Shown here: positions 23,635 through 31,438 of the stretch, one piece after another
Layout: every line of letters begins with the position of its first letter
Numbering within the stretch: the first letter of the stretch is position 1
Assembly: GCA_965660325.1 (NCBI GenBank)
Contig: CBFHZL010000010.1
Location: 1-38,979, forward strand
Direction: 5' to 3'
Length of the DNA stretch: 38,979 nt
Source of the DNA: Acidiluteibacter sp965660325
GTDB taxonomy: Bacteria > Bacteroidota > Bacteroidia > Flavobacteriales_E > Vicingaceae
The notes under the pieces: model-generated
Databases searched by the model: none
Told to the model about the DNA's origin: nothing
The model's input: only the letters and a program-made list of their open reading frames with translations
Position numbers and translations under genes: made by a program

Positions 23635-24003
23635 ATGCGAATAGACAAATACATATGGTGCGTTCGACTAGTAAAAACACGGTCAATTGCCGGTAAGCTA
23701 GTCAGCGATGAAAAGGTAAAACTAAATGATGCTTTTGTAAAATCAGCAAAGACGGTAAAAGAAGGAGATGTTGTTTCTATTAAAGAAATACCAATTTGGA
23801 GAAGCTTTAAGATACTGGGTATTCCAAAAAGTCGTGTCGGTGCACCCTTAGTAAAGGACCTTATAGTAGAAACGACATCAGAAGAGGACATGATGATGCT
23901 AGAAGAAGTGAGGGAAACTAATCGCCAAAACTTACAATTTGGAATCAAGGGCCGACCAACCAAAAAGAACAGACGAAACCTAGATGGTTTTAAATACAAC
24001 TAA
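23635..24003 (+). CDS. S4-domain RNA-binding protein (Hsp15-like)
   Basis: From the ATG at 23635 the protein is 122 residues and starts directly with the S4 domain: M-R-I-D-K-Y-I-W-C-V-R-L-V-K-T-R-S, later V-K-L-N-D and V-K-E-G-D-V-V. This is the alpha-L motif of ribosomal protein S4 and of Hsp15 (HslR), which binds 50S subunits carrying stalled nascent chains. The C-terminal tail is basic (G-R-P-T-K-K-N-R-R-N). The frame is open from an upstream ATG at 23566, but those 23 residues precede the conserved domain start and lie upstream of the predicted promoter. It is divergent from the 672-aa membrane protein gene and ends before a bidirectional terminator. Confidence 0.88.
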   Translation: MRIDKYIWCVRLVKTRSIAGKLVSDEKVKLNDAFVKSAKTVKEGDVVSIKEIPIWRSFKILGIPKSRVGAPLVKDLIVETTSEEDMMMLEEVRETNRQNLQFGIKGRPTKKNRRNLDGFKYN

Positions 24004-24025
24004 AATTTCGTAAACAAAGAATGGC

Positions 24026-24062
24026 AAAAAAAATAGGCTGCTAAAAAATTAGCAGCCTATTT
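24026..24062. terminator. Bidirectional terminator between S4 gene and TPR gene
   Basis: AAATAGGCTGCTAA (24031-24044) pairs perfectly over 14 bp with TTAGCAGCCTATTT (24049-24062), with a 4-nt loop. Eight A at 24026-24033 give the minus-strand T run that ends the gyrA-TPR transcript. Confidence 0.9.
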
Positions 24063-24082
24063 AATGTTTGAAGAATTTTATT

Positions 24083-25351
24083 TTATTCAGCAGTCAATTT
24101 TGCCTTCATAATTTTATAATTCTCATTATCTCCTTCGTTGATATATATTTTCATCAATGAATCAATTGTTCCTTTATCTGTAGGATCAATCTCATGAGCA
24201 GTTTTCAAAGGACCTTTGGCTTTAGCAAAAAACTCTTCTGCTTTCTTAGTAGCTTCTTTGATCTTAGTCGTTTCTTTGTAGTTGTACTCGTTTGCTTTAT
24301 TGTTATAATTTGCAGCTTGGTTAAAGTACATGGCACCCAAGTTGTAAGCCGCATCAAAGTAATCAGGCTTAAGCTCTAATGCTTTGTTATAGTCTGCAGC
24401 AGCCGATTCAAGCTTTTCATTCTTATCATAAATAGTTCCTCTTGCAAATACTAACAATGCATTTTCAGGATCTTTTGATATCGCTAAATCAAGGTTAGCT
24501 AAGGCTTCGTCGGTTTTACCTGTTTGTAAGTAGTAATCCAACTCTTCAATGATTAACCCTTTATCATCTGGGTAAACTTTTCTACCTTCTTGAATCGTTG
24601 TAACCCCCATTGCAGTATCACCCATTTTTCGGTAAAGTGCTGCCTTGTATGTATACATTTTAGCATCACCATACTTTAAATCAGTTAATCTATTGTAGGA
24701 AACCAATGCTTTGTCATATTGTTGGCTGTTCTCAGCTGCTAATGCAGAGTTGTAAATCGCCAGTGTATCAATTCTTCCCATTAATTCACTCAAGTAAAGT
24801 GACGTTTCAAACTGAGTCAATGCAGTTTTCGGATCAGATTTTTGAAAAGCTTCTACTCCTTTATTAATGTATGCATTTGAAATAACTGGAAGTTTTGCTC
24901 TCATTACATCTGCTTGCCAATCTCTATCATCGTAAGAAGTTTCCTTATTTAGAACTGCGGCCTTCAAAGTTGCTTTACCTTCATCAGTAGAAAGATTTGC
25001 TGAAGCAACTTTAGCATTTTCCTCAATATTGAACTTCACCATTTTTAGGTAAAATTCCATTGATTTTTCTAATGCATTCGGAATGGACTCCCTACATTCT
25101 TTTGGTGCTACTGTTAACGCACCAAAATACAAATTACCTCCATAGTAATATGTTTTAGGCCATGCGCTTGTAGAAGCATTGTTTGCGGCTTCCTCAATAG
25201 CAGCAATTCCTTTTTTTAACTCACTACAATCTTTATCTCTTTTAAAAGACCGATTGTAATTATATGCAGAAGTTACCTTATTTTTCTGTGCAAAGGTCGG
25301 TAGTCCACCCATCAGAGCAATTCCTAATAGCGCAATTGTCTTATTTTTCAT
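24083..25351 (-). CDS. Periplasmic tetratricopeptide-repeat protein
   Basis: The 422-residue protein has a signal peptide (M-K-N-K-T-I-A-L-L-G-I-A-L-M-G-G-L-P-T-F-A-Q, cleavage after about residue 21). It then has many TPR helices, clearest between about 200 and 390: Y-K-A-A-L-Y-R-K-M-G-D-T-A-M, A-L-V-F-A-R-G-T-I-Y-D, and A-A-Y-N-L-G-A-M-Y-F-N-Q-A. Such proteins act as protein-interaction scaffolds in the periplasm; I cannot name a partner. It begins 34 nt after the gyrA stop with no terminator between, so it is probably expressed with gyrA. Confidence 0.82.
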   Translation of the reverse strand: MKNKTIALLGIALMGGLPTFAQKNKVTSAYNYNRSFKRDKDCSELKKGIAAIEEAANNASTSAWPKTYYYGGNLYFGALTVAPKECRESIPNALEKSMEFYLKMVKFNIEENAKVASANLSTDEGKATLKAAVLNKETSYDDRDWQADVMRAKLPVISNAYINKGVEAFQKSDPKTALTQFETSLYLSELMGRIDTLAIYNSALAAENSQQYDKALVSYNRLTDLKYGDAKMYTYKAALYRKMGDTAMGVTTIQEGRKVYPDDKGLIIEELDYYLQTGKTDEALANLDLAISKDPENALLVFARGTIYDKNEKLESAAADYNKALELKPDYFDAAYNLGAMYFNQAANYNNKANEYNYKETTKIKEATKKAEEFFAKAKGPLKTAHEIDPTDKGTIDSLMKIYINEGDNENYKIMKAKLTAE

Positions 25352-25385
25352 ATCTATTCTTCTTAAATTTTACGTATGTTAATTT

Positions 25386-27968
25386 TTACTCTTGTGTATT
25401 ATCAATATCCTTGCCAGACTCATCTTCAGTAGTATCTTCGGCTCCATCAACCTCTCCTTCAATGACATTACCATCTTCATCATAAAGCAACTCATCTTCC
25501 TCTTCTACATCTACTTTTGCTACTGCAGCGATTGAATCATTAGACTTCAAGTTGATCAAGCGTACTCCTTGAGTGGCTCTTCCCATTACCCTTAAATCTG
25601 CTACTGCAATACGAATCATAATGCCTGAACGATTGATGATCATCAAGTCATTTTCATCAGTAACCAATTTGATGGCAATTAAGTTTCCTGTTTTTTCAGT
25701 GATGCTTAATGTTTTTACACCCTTTCCACCTCTATTGGTAATTCGATAAATCTCACCACCATCTTCAGGATCATTTAAGAAAGAACGTTTTCCATACCCT
25801 TTCTCGGAAACCACAAGTACCGTTTGCTCCAGTGGGCGCTCAACGGTTACCATACCTACCACTTCATCTGTATCGCTACTTAAGGTAACTCCTCTAACAC
25901 CCGAAGCATTTCTACCCATTGGTCGAACTTTTGATTCATTGAATCGAATTGCTCTTCCAGACTTTAAGGCCATCATAATTTCATCTTCTCCAGATGTCAT
26001 TTTAGCCTCAAGCAGAATGTCATTCTCTCTAACTGTAATCGCATTGATTCCATTTGTTCTAGGACGTGAGTAAGCCTCTAACGCTGTTTTCTTGATAATA
26101 CCTTGTTTGGTACACATCACGATGAAGTTATTCTTGATATATTCTTCATCCTTGAGGTCCTTCACGTTAATGTATGCTTTCACATTATCATCAGGCTCTA
26201 TGCTGATCAAGTTTTGAATTGCTCTACCTTTTGATGTTTTAGTTCCTTCAGGAATCTCGAAAACACGCATCCAGAAACATTTACCCTTTTCAGTAAAGAT
26301 CAATAGATAATTGTGAGTTGTTGCTGTAAACAAATGCTCTAGGAAATCTTCTCCTCTAGTAGCACTCGCTCTACTTCCTTTACCACCTCTATTCTGTTGC
26401 TTGTATTCTGATAGTTGTGTTCGCTTGATATATCCTAAATGTGAGATGGTAACTACAACATGTTCATCAGGAATCATATCCTCTATGGTAAAGTCTTCAG
26501 CAGAATATTCGATGATACTTCTACGTTCATCACCATACTTGTCACGAACTTCTTCTAGCTCTTCTTTGATGATGCTCATTCTTAAAGATTCATCAGCTAA
26601 TATGTTTTCTAAATGTGCAATAAGCTTCATCAACTCAGCATACTCATCTTTCAATTTATCTCGCTCAAGACCAGTAAGTTTTTGTAGACGTAAATCAAGA
26701 ATCGCTCTTGCTTGTATCTCAGATAAAGAGAAACGAGTCATTAATCCTTCACGTGCAATTTCAGGTGTTTGAGAACCTCTAATTAAAGCAATTACTTCAT
26801 CAAGGTTATCAATAGCGATAATCAACCCTTCAATAACGTGTGCTTTTTCTTGCGCTTTTCTTAGATCATATTTTGTTCTTCTTACGACTACTTCATGTCG
26901 AAAATCAACAAACTCCCGAATCATGTCCTTCAAGTTAAGCATCTCAGGACGCCCCTCAACTAATGCAATATTATTTACACTAAATGAGGTTTGTAGGGAG
27001 GTGTACTTATACAAATTGTTTAACACTACATTTGTAATAGCATCTCGTTTTAAATCGTATACGATACGCATACCATTTCTATCCGACTCGTCGTTAATAT
27101 CAGAAATACCTTCAATTTTCTTATCATTTACCAAGTCAGCAGTACGCTTAATAAGGTCTGCTTTGTTTACTTGGTATGGAATTTCTGTTACGATAATTTT
27201 CTCACGTCCATTCTTTTCATCAATTTCAATTTCAGCCTTAGCACGCATTACAATACGCCCTTTACCGGTTTCAAAAGCATCTTTTACACCTTCATAACCA
27301 TAAATAATACCGCCTGTAGGAAAATCGGGAGCCTTAACGTGTTGCATTAATTCAGACACCTCTATATCATTGTTATCAATGTAAGCTACAGTACCATTTA
27401 TAACCTCTGTAAGGTTGTGAGGCGCCATATTGGTTGCCATACCTACTGCAATACCTGAAGCTCCATTCACCAATAGGTTAGGAATTCGAGTAGGAAGCAC
27501 AGTTGGCTCTTCAATAGAATCATCAAAATTCAATCGGAAGTCTACCGTCTCTTTATCGATATCGGCTAACATTTCTTCAGAGATTTTTCGAAGTCGTGCT
27601 TCTGTATATCTCATTGCTGCCGGGCTATCGCCATCAACTGACCCAAAGTTACCTTGTCCATCAACCAACATATATCTTAGCGACCAAGGTTGTGCCATAC
27701 GCACCATTGTATCATATACAGCAGTATCTCCATGTGGGTGATACTTTCCCAATACCTCTCCGACAATTCTCGCGGACTTTTTATATGCTCGATTAGAAAG
27801 TAATCCGAGGTCTTGCATCGCAAAAAGAATACGACGGTGAACAGGTTTCATTCCGTCCCTTACGTCAGGTAGTGCTCTACTGACAATAACTGACATCGAA
27901 TAATCGATGTAGGCGGACTTCATTTCCTCTTCTATGTTTATCTGAATTATTTTTTCTCCTTCTGCCAT
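25386..27968 (-). CDS. gyrA: DNA gyrase subunit A
   Basis: GyrA is the breakage-reunion subunit of the topoisomerase that introduces negative supercoils. The 860-residue length is typical of Bacteroidota. The catalytic tyrosine is Y121 in R-Y-T-E-A-R; the quinolone-determining region reads H-P-H-G-D-T-A-V-Y-D (77-86), with T82 and D86 at the positions of E. coli S83 and D87. The GyrA box of the C-terminal pinwheel is Q-N-R-G-G-K-G, which distinguishes it from ParC. The last 40 residues form a very acidic tail (E-E-E-D-E-L-L-Y-D-E-D-G), known in GyrA to tune supercoiling. A promoter with TTG-N17-TATCTTCG lies upstream, and gyrB is not in the window. Confidence 0.98.
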   Translation of the reverse strand: MAEGEKIIQINIEEEMKSAYIDYSMSVIVSRALPDVRDGMKPVHRRILFAMQDLGLLSNRAYKKSARIVGEVLGKYHPHGDTAVYDTMVRMAQPWSLRYMLVDGQGNFGSVDGDSPAAMRYTEARLRKISEEMLADIDKETVDFRLNFDDSIEEPTVLPTRIPNLLVNGASGIAVGMATNMAPHNLTEVINGTVAYIDNNDIEVSELMQHVKAPDFPTGGIIYGYEGVKDAFETGKGRIVMRAKAEIEIDEKNGREKIIVTEIPYQVNKADLIKRTADLVNDKKIEGISDINDESDRNGMRIVYDLKRDAITNVVLNNLYKYTSLQTSFSVNNIALVEGRPEMLNLKDMIREFVDFRHEVVVRRTKYDLRKAQEKAHVIEGLIIAIDNLDEVIALIRGSQTPEIAREGLMTRFSLSEIQARAILDLRLQKLTGLERDKLKDEYAELMKLIAHLENILADESLRMSIIKEELEEVRDKYGDERRSIIEYSAEDFTIEDMIPDEHVVVTISHLGYIKRTQLSEYKQQNRGGKGSRASATRGEDFLEHLFTATTHNYLLIFTEKGKCFWMRVFEIPEGTKTSKGRAIQNLISIEPDDNVKAYINVKDLKDEEYIKNNFIVMCTKQGIIKKTALEAYSRPRTNGINAITVRENDILLEAKMTSGEDEIMMALKSGRAIRFNESKVRPMGRNASGVRGVTLSSDTDEVVGMVTVERPLEQTVLVVSEKGYGKRSFLNDPEDGGEIYRITNRGGKGVKTLSITEKTGNLIAIKLVTDENDLMIINRSGIMIRIAVADLRVMGRATQGVRLINLKSNDSIAAVAKVDVEEEDELLYDEDGNVIEGEVDGAEDTTEDESGKDIDNTQE

Positions 27969-28015
27969 TTTTACAGTCTGATTTTATTGGAATATTTATG
28001 TTCTTAAATAACGTT

Positions 28016-28043
28016 CGAAGATAAGCATTTAAGCGGCTTCCAA
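28016..28043 (-). promoter_or_regulatory. Promoter of gyrA
   Basis: On the minus strand TTG (28041-28043), 17 nt, TATCTTCG (28016-28023; 7 of 8 to TAnnTTTG), about 48 nt before the ATG. Confidence 0.45.
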
Positions 28044-28129
28044 CCTTATTTTTTACCCCTACTTACTAACAAAATTCTGTTGATAAAAACGATTTGGAGT
28101 GGCTTTTGCAGGTAAGACAGAAATTACTT

Positions 28130-28158
28130 TTGATTTAGTTAGATAAATCTTAAATTTC
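28130..28158 (+). promoter_or_regulatory. Possible promoter of clpC
   Basis: TTG (28130-28132), 18 nt, TAAATTTC (28151-28158; 7 of 8). This would give a leader of about 75 nt. A second 7-of-8 box, TAGATTTA, lies about 40 nt further downstream. I see no CtsR- or CIRCE-type operator. Confidence 0.35.
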
Positions 28159-28239
28159 GTCAAGAATTAAACATTTTAATGAGTTAATTCGTCTTAGATT
28201 TAGAATTTCAATTACAGAAAACGACATATCCCTAATATT

Positions 28240-30801
28240 ATGGAATCAAATTTTTCACAACGCGTAAAAGATGTCATCACCTACAGCCGAGAAGAAGCGC
28301 TTAGGTTAGGACATGATTATATAGGTATAGAGCACCTCATGCTTGGTATGATACGAGAAAATGAAGGAGTAGGTGTGCAATTACTGAAAACACTTGGAGC
28401 CGATTTATCCCTACTTAGAAAGCGTATAGAAAGTGCCACAAAAGTGGGAAGCAATAGCCCATTTCACCTTTCTAATATACCTTTAGTAAAACAAGCTGAA
28501 CGAGTATTAAAAATTACTTACTTAGAAGCAAAACTGTTTAATCAGACGATGATTGGTACAGAGCATTTATTGCTATCTATACTTAAGGATGATAATAATA
28601 TAGCAACCCAAGCATTGGAAGAACAAAACGTGAATTACGATAATATAAAAGAAGAGCTAGAAGCTACTCTTTCTGACAAACCTCGAACAAAAAATGAAAT
28701 CCCAGGATCTACGAATGATGATGACTCTGGCAGTTTTATGGGCGGTGACAGCGGTAGTGGAGATAGTGGCGCACGAAAGCCTAGTGATAGCAAATCAAAA
28801 ACTCCTGTTCTAGACAATTTTGGTAGAGACCTAACAGCAATGGCTGAAGAAGATAAGCTCGACCCGATTGTTGGAAGAGAAAAAGAAATCGAACGAGTTT
28901 CACAGATTCTTAGTCGTCGTAAGAAAAACAACCCAATTCTAATTGGAGAGCCTGGTGTAGGTAAATCTGCTATTGCTGAAGGATTAGCGCTTCGAATTGT
29001 CCAAAAGAAAGTTTCTAGAGTATTGTTTAACAAGCGTATTGTTACGCTTGATTTAGCTTCATTAGTTGCTGGTACAAAGTATAGAGGCCAGTTTGAGGAG
29101 CGAATGAAGGCAGTGATGAATGAATTGGAGAAATCACCAAACATCATTCTTTTTATCGATGAGATACATACCATTATTGGCGCAGGTGGAGCTTCAGGTT
29201 CATTAGATGCCTCAAATATGTTTAAACCAGCATTGGCAAGAGGAGAAATACAATGCATTGGTGCAACTACTTTAGATGAGTTTAGACAACACATTGAAAA
29301 AGATGGGGCTTTAGAAAGACGTTTTCAAAAAATTATCGTTGAACCAACTACGCCAGAAGAAACGGTGCAGATTTTAAATAACATAAAAGAACGGTACGAA
29401 GATCACCACAACGTAAACTATACGCCTGAGGCAATTGAAGCATGTGTTCAGCTGACAAATCGATACATGAGCGATAGGCACCTTCCTGATAAAGCGATTG
29501 ATGCATTGGACGAAGCAGGTTCTAGGGTTCACATTACCAACATTCGTGTTCCTCAAAATATCATCGATATTGAGAAGCAAATCGAAGAGGTAAAAGAACA
29601 AAAGAATCAAGTTGTTAAGAAACAAAAGTATGAAGAGGCTGCAAAGCTTAGAGATAGTGAAAGACAGCTTTCTGAAGCGCTTGAAGCGGCAAAGGTAGCT
29701 TGGGAGGAGGAAACAAAAGCAAATAGAGAAACCGTAAGCGAAGAAAATGTAGCAGAAGTGGTTTCTATGATGACTGGCATTCCTGTTCAGCGTGTGGCTC
29801 AAAAAGAGGGAAAGAAACTCGTTCAAATGATGGATGAGATCCAAGATAAAGTAATCGGACAAAATGACGCTGTGAAAAAAGTAGTGAAAGCTATACAGCG
29901 AAATAGAGCTGGTCTTAAAGATCCAAATAAACCAATCGGGTCATTTATTTTCTTAGGTCCAACTGGAGTAGGAAAAACACAGCTAGCTAAAGTTTTGGCT
30001 CGTCATTTATTTGATAATGACGATGCACTCATCCGAATTGACATGAGTGAGTACATGGAAAAATTTGCTGTTTCTCGTTTAATTGGAGCACCTCCCGGAT
30101 ACATTGGTTACGAAGAGGGTGGACAATTAACAGAAAAAGTTAGAAGACACCCCTACTCTGTTATCCTTCTTGATGAAATAGAAAAAGCTCACCCTGACGT
30201 TTTTAACTTATTGCTTCAAATTTTAGATGATGGTCAAGTTACTGACTCTTTAGGGAGAAAGGTAAGTTTTAAAAATACCATTATTATTATGACTTCTAAT
30301 ATTGGAGCGCGACAATTGAAAGACTTCGGTCAAGGGGTTGGTTTCAAAACAGCAGCTAAGTCTGCAAATGCAAGCGATTACAGTCAAGGAGTAATACAAA
30401 ATGCACTAAAGAAAGCATTTGCACCTGAATTTTTAAATAGAATTGATGATATCATGATTTTCAATTCATTGTTGAAAGAAGATATTCACCATATTATTGA
30501 CCTTGAATTAGAGAGTTTATACTCTAGAACTAAAGAGCTTGGATTTACTGTAGAAATTTCAGAAAAAGCCAAAGACTTTATTGCAGAAAAAGGTTTTGAT
30601 TCAGATTATGGCGCACGTCCACTAAAAAGAGCAATTCAGAAGTATCTAGAGGATCCTTTAGCAGAAGAGATAATCAAGTCTAACTTAGTTGAAGGAGATT
30701 TGATTAGTATCAAATTCGATGATAAGCTCAATGAAATTAAAATTGATATTATCAAACCAAAAAAGAAGAAAGAGAAGAAAGAAGAAGACACTGAAAAGTA
30801 G
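28240..30801 (+). CDS. clpC: ATP-dependent Clp protease ATP-binding subunit ClpC
   Basis: ClpC is an AAA+ unfoldase that feeds proteins to ClpP. The 853-residue protein has an N-terminal double Clp-N repeat (about 1-145), then a Gly/Ser-rich linker. AAA-1 follows with Walker A G-E-P-G-V-G-K-S (236-243). A UVR-type middle region around 445-480 (K-K-Q-K-Y-E-E-A-A-K-L-R-D) marks ClpC rather than ClpA or ClpB. AAA-2 has Walker A G-P-T-G-V-G-K-T (573-580), and V-G-F (700-702) forms the ClpP-docking loop. The lysine-rich end (K-K-K-K-E-K-K-E) is unusual but common in this phylum. No mcsA, mcsB or ctsR is next to it, unlike in Firmicutes. The gene is divergent from gyrA and ends at a terminator. Confidence 0.97.
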   Translation: MESNFSQRVKDVITYSREEALRLGHDYIGIEHLMLGMIRENEGVGVQLLKTLGADLSLLRKRIESATKVGSNSPFHLSNIPLVKQAERVLKITYLEAKLFNQTMIGTEHLLLSILKDDNNIATQALEEQNVNYDNIKEELEATLSDKPRTKNEIPGSTNDDDSGSFMGGDSGSGDSGARKPSDSKSKTPVLDNFGRDLTAMAEEDKLDPIVGREKEIERVSQILSRRKKNNPILIGEPGVGKSAIAEGLALRIVQKKVSRVLFNKRIVTLDLASLVAGTKYRGQFEERMKAVMNELEKSPNIILFIDEIHTIIGAGGASGSLDASNMFKPALARGEIQCIGATTLDEFRQHIEKDGALERRFQKIIVEPTTPEETVQILNNIKERYEDHHNVNYTPEAIEACVQLTNRYMSDRHLPDKAIDALDEAGSRVHITNIRVPQNIIDIEKQIEEVKEQKNQVVKKQKYEEAAKLRDSERQLSEALEAAKVAWEEETKANRETVSEENVAEVVSMMTGIPVQRVAQKEGKKLVQMMDEIQDKVIGQNDAVKKVVKAIQRNRAGLKDPNKPIGSFIFLGPTGVGKTQLAKVLARHLFDNDDALIRIDMSEYMEKFAVSRLIGAPPGYIGYEEGGQLTEKVRRHPYSVILLDEIEKAHPDVFNLLLQILDDGQVTDSLGRKVSFKNTIIIMTSNIGARQLKDFGQGVGFKTAAKSANASDYSQGVIQNALKKAFAPEFLNRIDDIMIFNSLLKEDIHHIIDLELESLYSRTKELGFTVEISEKAKDFIAEKGFDSDYGARPLKRAIQKYLEDPLAEEIIKSNLVEGDLISIKFDDKLNEIKIDIIKPKKKKEKKEEDTEK

Positions 30802-30825
30802 TCTGGCTCAACTTTTAACATTAAT

Positions 30826-30861
30826 AAAAATAGCCATCTCAATTGAGGTGGCTATTTTTTT
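30826..30861 (+). terminator. Terminator of clpC
   Basis: AAAAATAGCCA (30826-30836) pairs with TGGCTATTTTT (30849-30859), extended inward by CTCAATTGAG, with a T run on the plus strand. It starts 25 nt after the clpC stop. Confidence 0.9.
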
Positions 30862-30945
30862 GTTTTGGCACTTAATATTCAATGCCAACTTATGCGCTTA
30901 ATCTGCTCTTGAAGTATAGCCTGATTGAGTAGCATTACTGAAAAC

Positions 30946-30973
30946 AAAAAAAGGCCCGCTATGCGAGCCTTTT
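30946..30973 (-). terminator. Orphan minus-strand terminator in the clpC-fabI gap
   Basis: AAAAGGC-C-CGC (30949-30959), loop TAT, GCG-A-GCCTTTT (30963-30973): ten pairs with one C/A mismatch. The minus strand has seven T after the stem. The nearest minus-strand gene, fabI, ends 466 nt upstream of it. Confidence 0.75.
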
Positions 30974-31184
30974 CTTTAAAATAAATCACTGTCGTTCGAT
31001 AAATAAAAATATTTTAACTAAATAGATATTAAATCATAACTAGCTTGTAATCAAAATTCAATTCATCAAAAATGAAAATCCAATTCAATTTCTTTTAAAT
31101 AAGGGCTTACATTTTTGATATACATTTTTCATTTTTTTGTCCTCCAAAAAAACGTAATCGGAGATTCACGAACACGAAAAAGAT

Positions 31185-31213
31185 AAAAAAAGTGAGCTAA
31201 ACAAAAAAAGCTC
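31185..31213 (-). terminator. Weak minus-strand terminator beyond fabI
   Basis: GAGCT (31194-31198) pairs with AGCTC (31209-31213) around a 10-nt loop, and seven T follow on the minus strand (A run 31185-31191). The stem is short, so read-through to the stronger hairpin at 30946 is likely. Confidence 0.4.
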
Positions 31214-31364
31214 GTCCTTTGAATTTTTATTTCCTTCAAATTTTATCAATCCTAAGTTCCCGCCTGCCGCGGACAGGCAGCCGGGTGATCTCCAATCACA
31301 GATTGGAGCTTCCCGGTTTCTCTAAGGATTTATTTCACTTTCCAAAAACAAAAATTCAAGGGAC
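31214..31364. repeat. GC-rich nested palindromic element predicted to fold as a branched structure
   Basis: The outer arms GTCCTTTGAATTTTT (31214-31228) and AAAAATTCAAGGGAC (31350-31364) pair over 15 positions, with one T/G. Inside, AATCCT (31248-31253) pairs with AGGATT (31325-31330). Within that are two hairpins: GCCTG/CAGGC (31262-31266 with 31274-31278), and CCGGG (31281-31285) with CCCGG (31312-31316) enclosing CTCCAATC/GATTGGAG (31289-31296 with 31300-31307) and a 3-nt loop. The core at 31257-31317 is far more GC-rich than its surroundings. Confidence 0.7.
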
Positions 31365-31438
31365 AACAACATAAATTAGCATTCGTTTTCATAACGAAGT
31401 TTTAATCGGACAACAATGAAAATAAATAGTGTTATTTA

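Larger units (their letters stand above)
31136..31417. mobile_element. Possible MITE or IS remnant with nested inverted repeats
   Basis: The plus strand enters at T-T-T-G-T-C-C (31136-31142) and the minus strand at TTGTTGTCC (31408-31416 on plus as GGACAACAA). Inward of these both ends show an A-rich tract and then CGT(A/T)AT. A second GTCC/GGAC pair lies inside (31214 and 31364), and GGACAACAA occurs twice at the right side (31361-31369 and 31408-31416). No transposase and no clear target duplication are visible, so the mobile-element call is tentative. Confidence 0.3.
30862..31438. other. Long tail-to-tail intergenic region between clpC and fabI
   Basis: No convincing gene is present in these 577 bp. 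The region holds an orphan minus-strand terminator (30946-30973), a short SD-preceded open frame of 15 codons on the minus strand (31085-31132), a weak minus-strand terminator (31185-31213), and a GC-rich nested palindrome (31214-31364) within imperfect inverted repeats (31136-31417). The rest is AT-rich and without visible structure. Confidence 0.7.

Noticed and set aside
26401..27741. Several 100-codon plus-strand frames inside gyrA
   Set aside because: They are antisense shadows of the conserved gyrA coding sequence, with serine- and isoleucine-rich low-quality translations.
28016..28158. CIRCE or CtsR operator before clpC
   Set aside because: No TTAGCACTC-N9-GAGTGCTAA type inverted repeat or heptanucleotide direct repeat is present.
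28635..29294. 219-codon open frame antisense to clpC
   Set aside because: It lies wholly inside the clpC frame with shadow-like composition (Ser/Pro/Leu rich), has no promoter, and clpC is beyond doubt.
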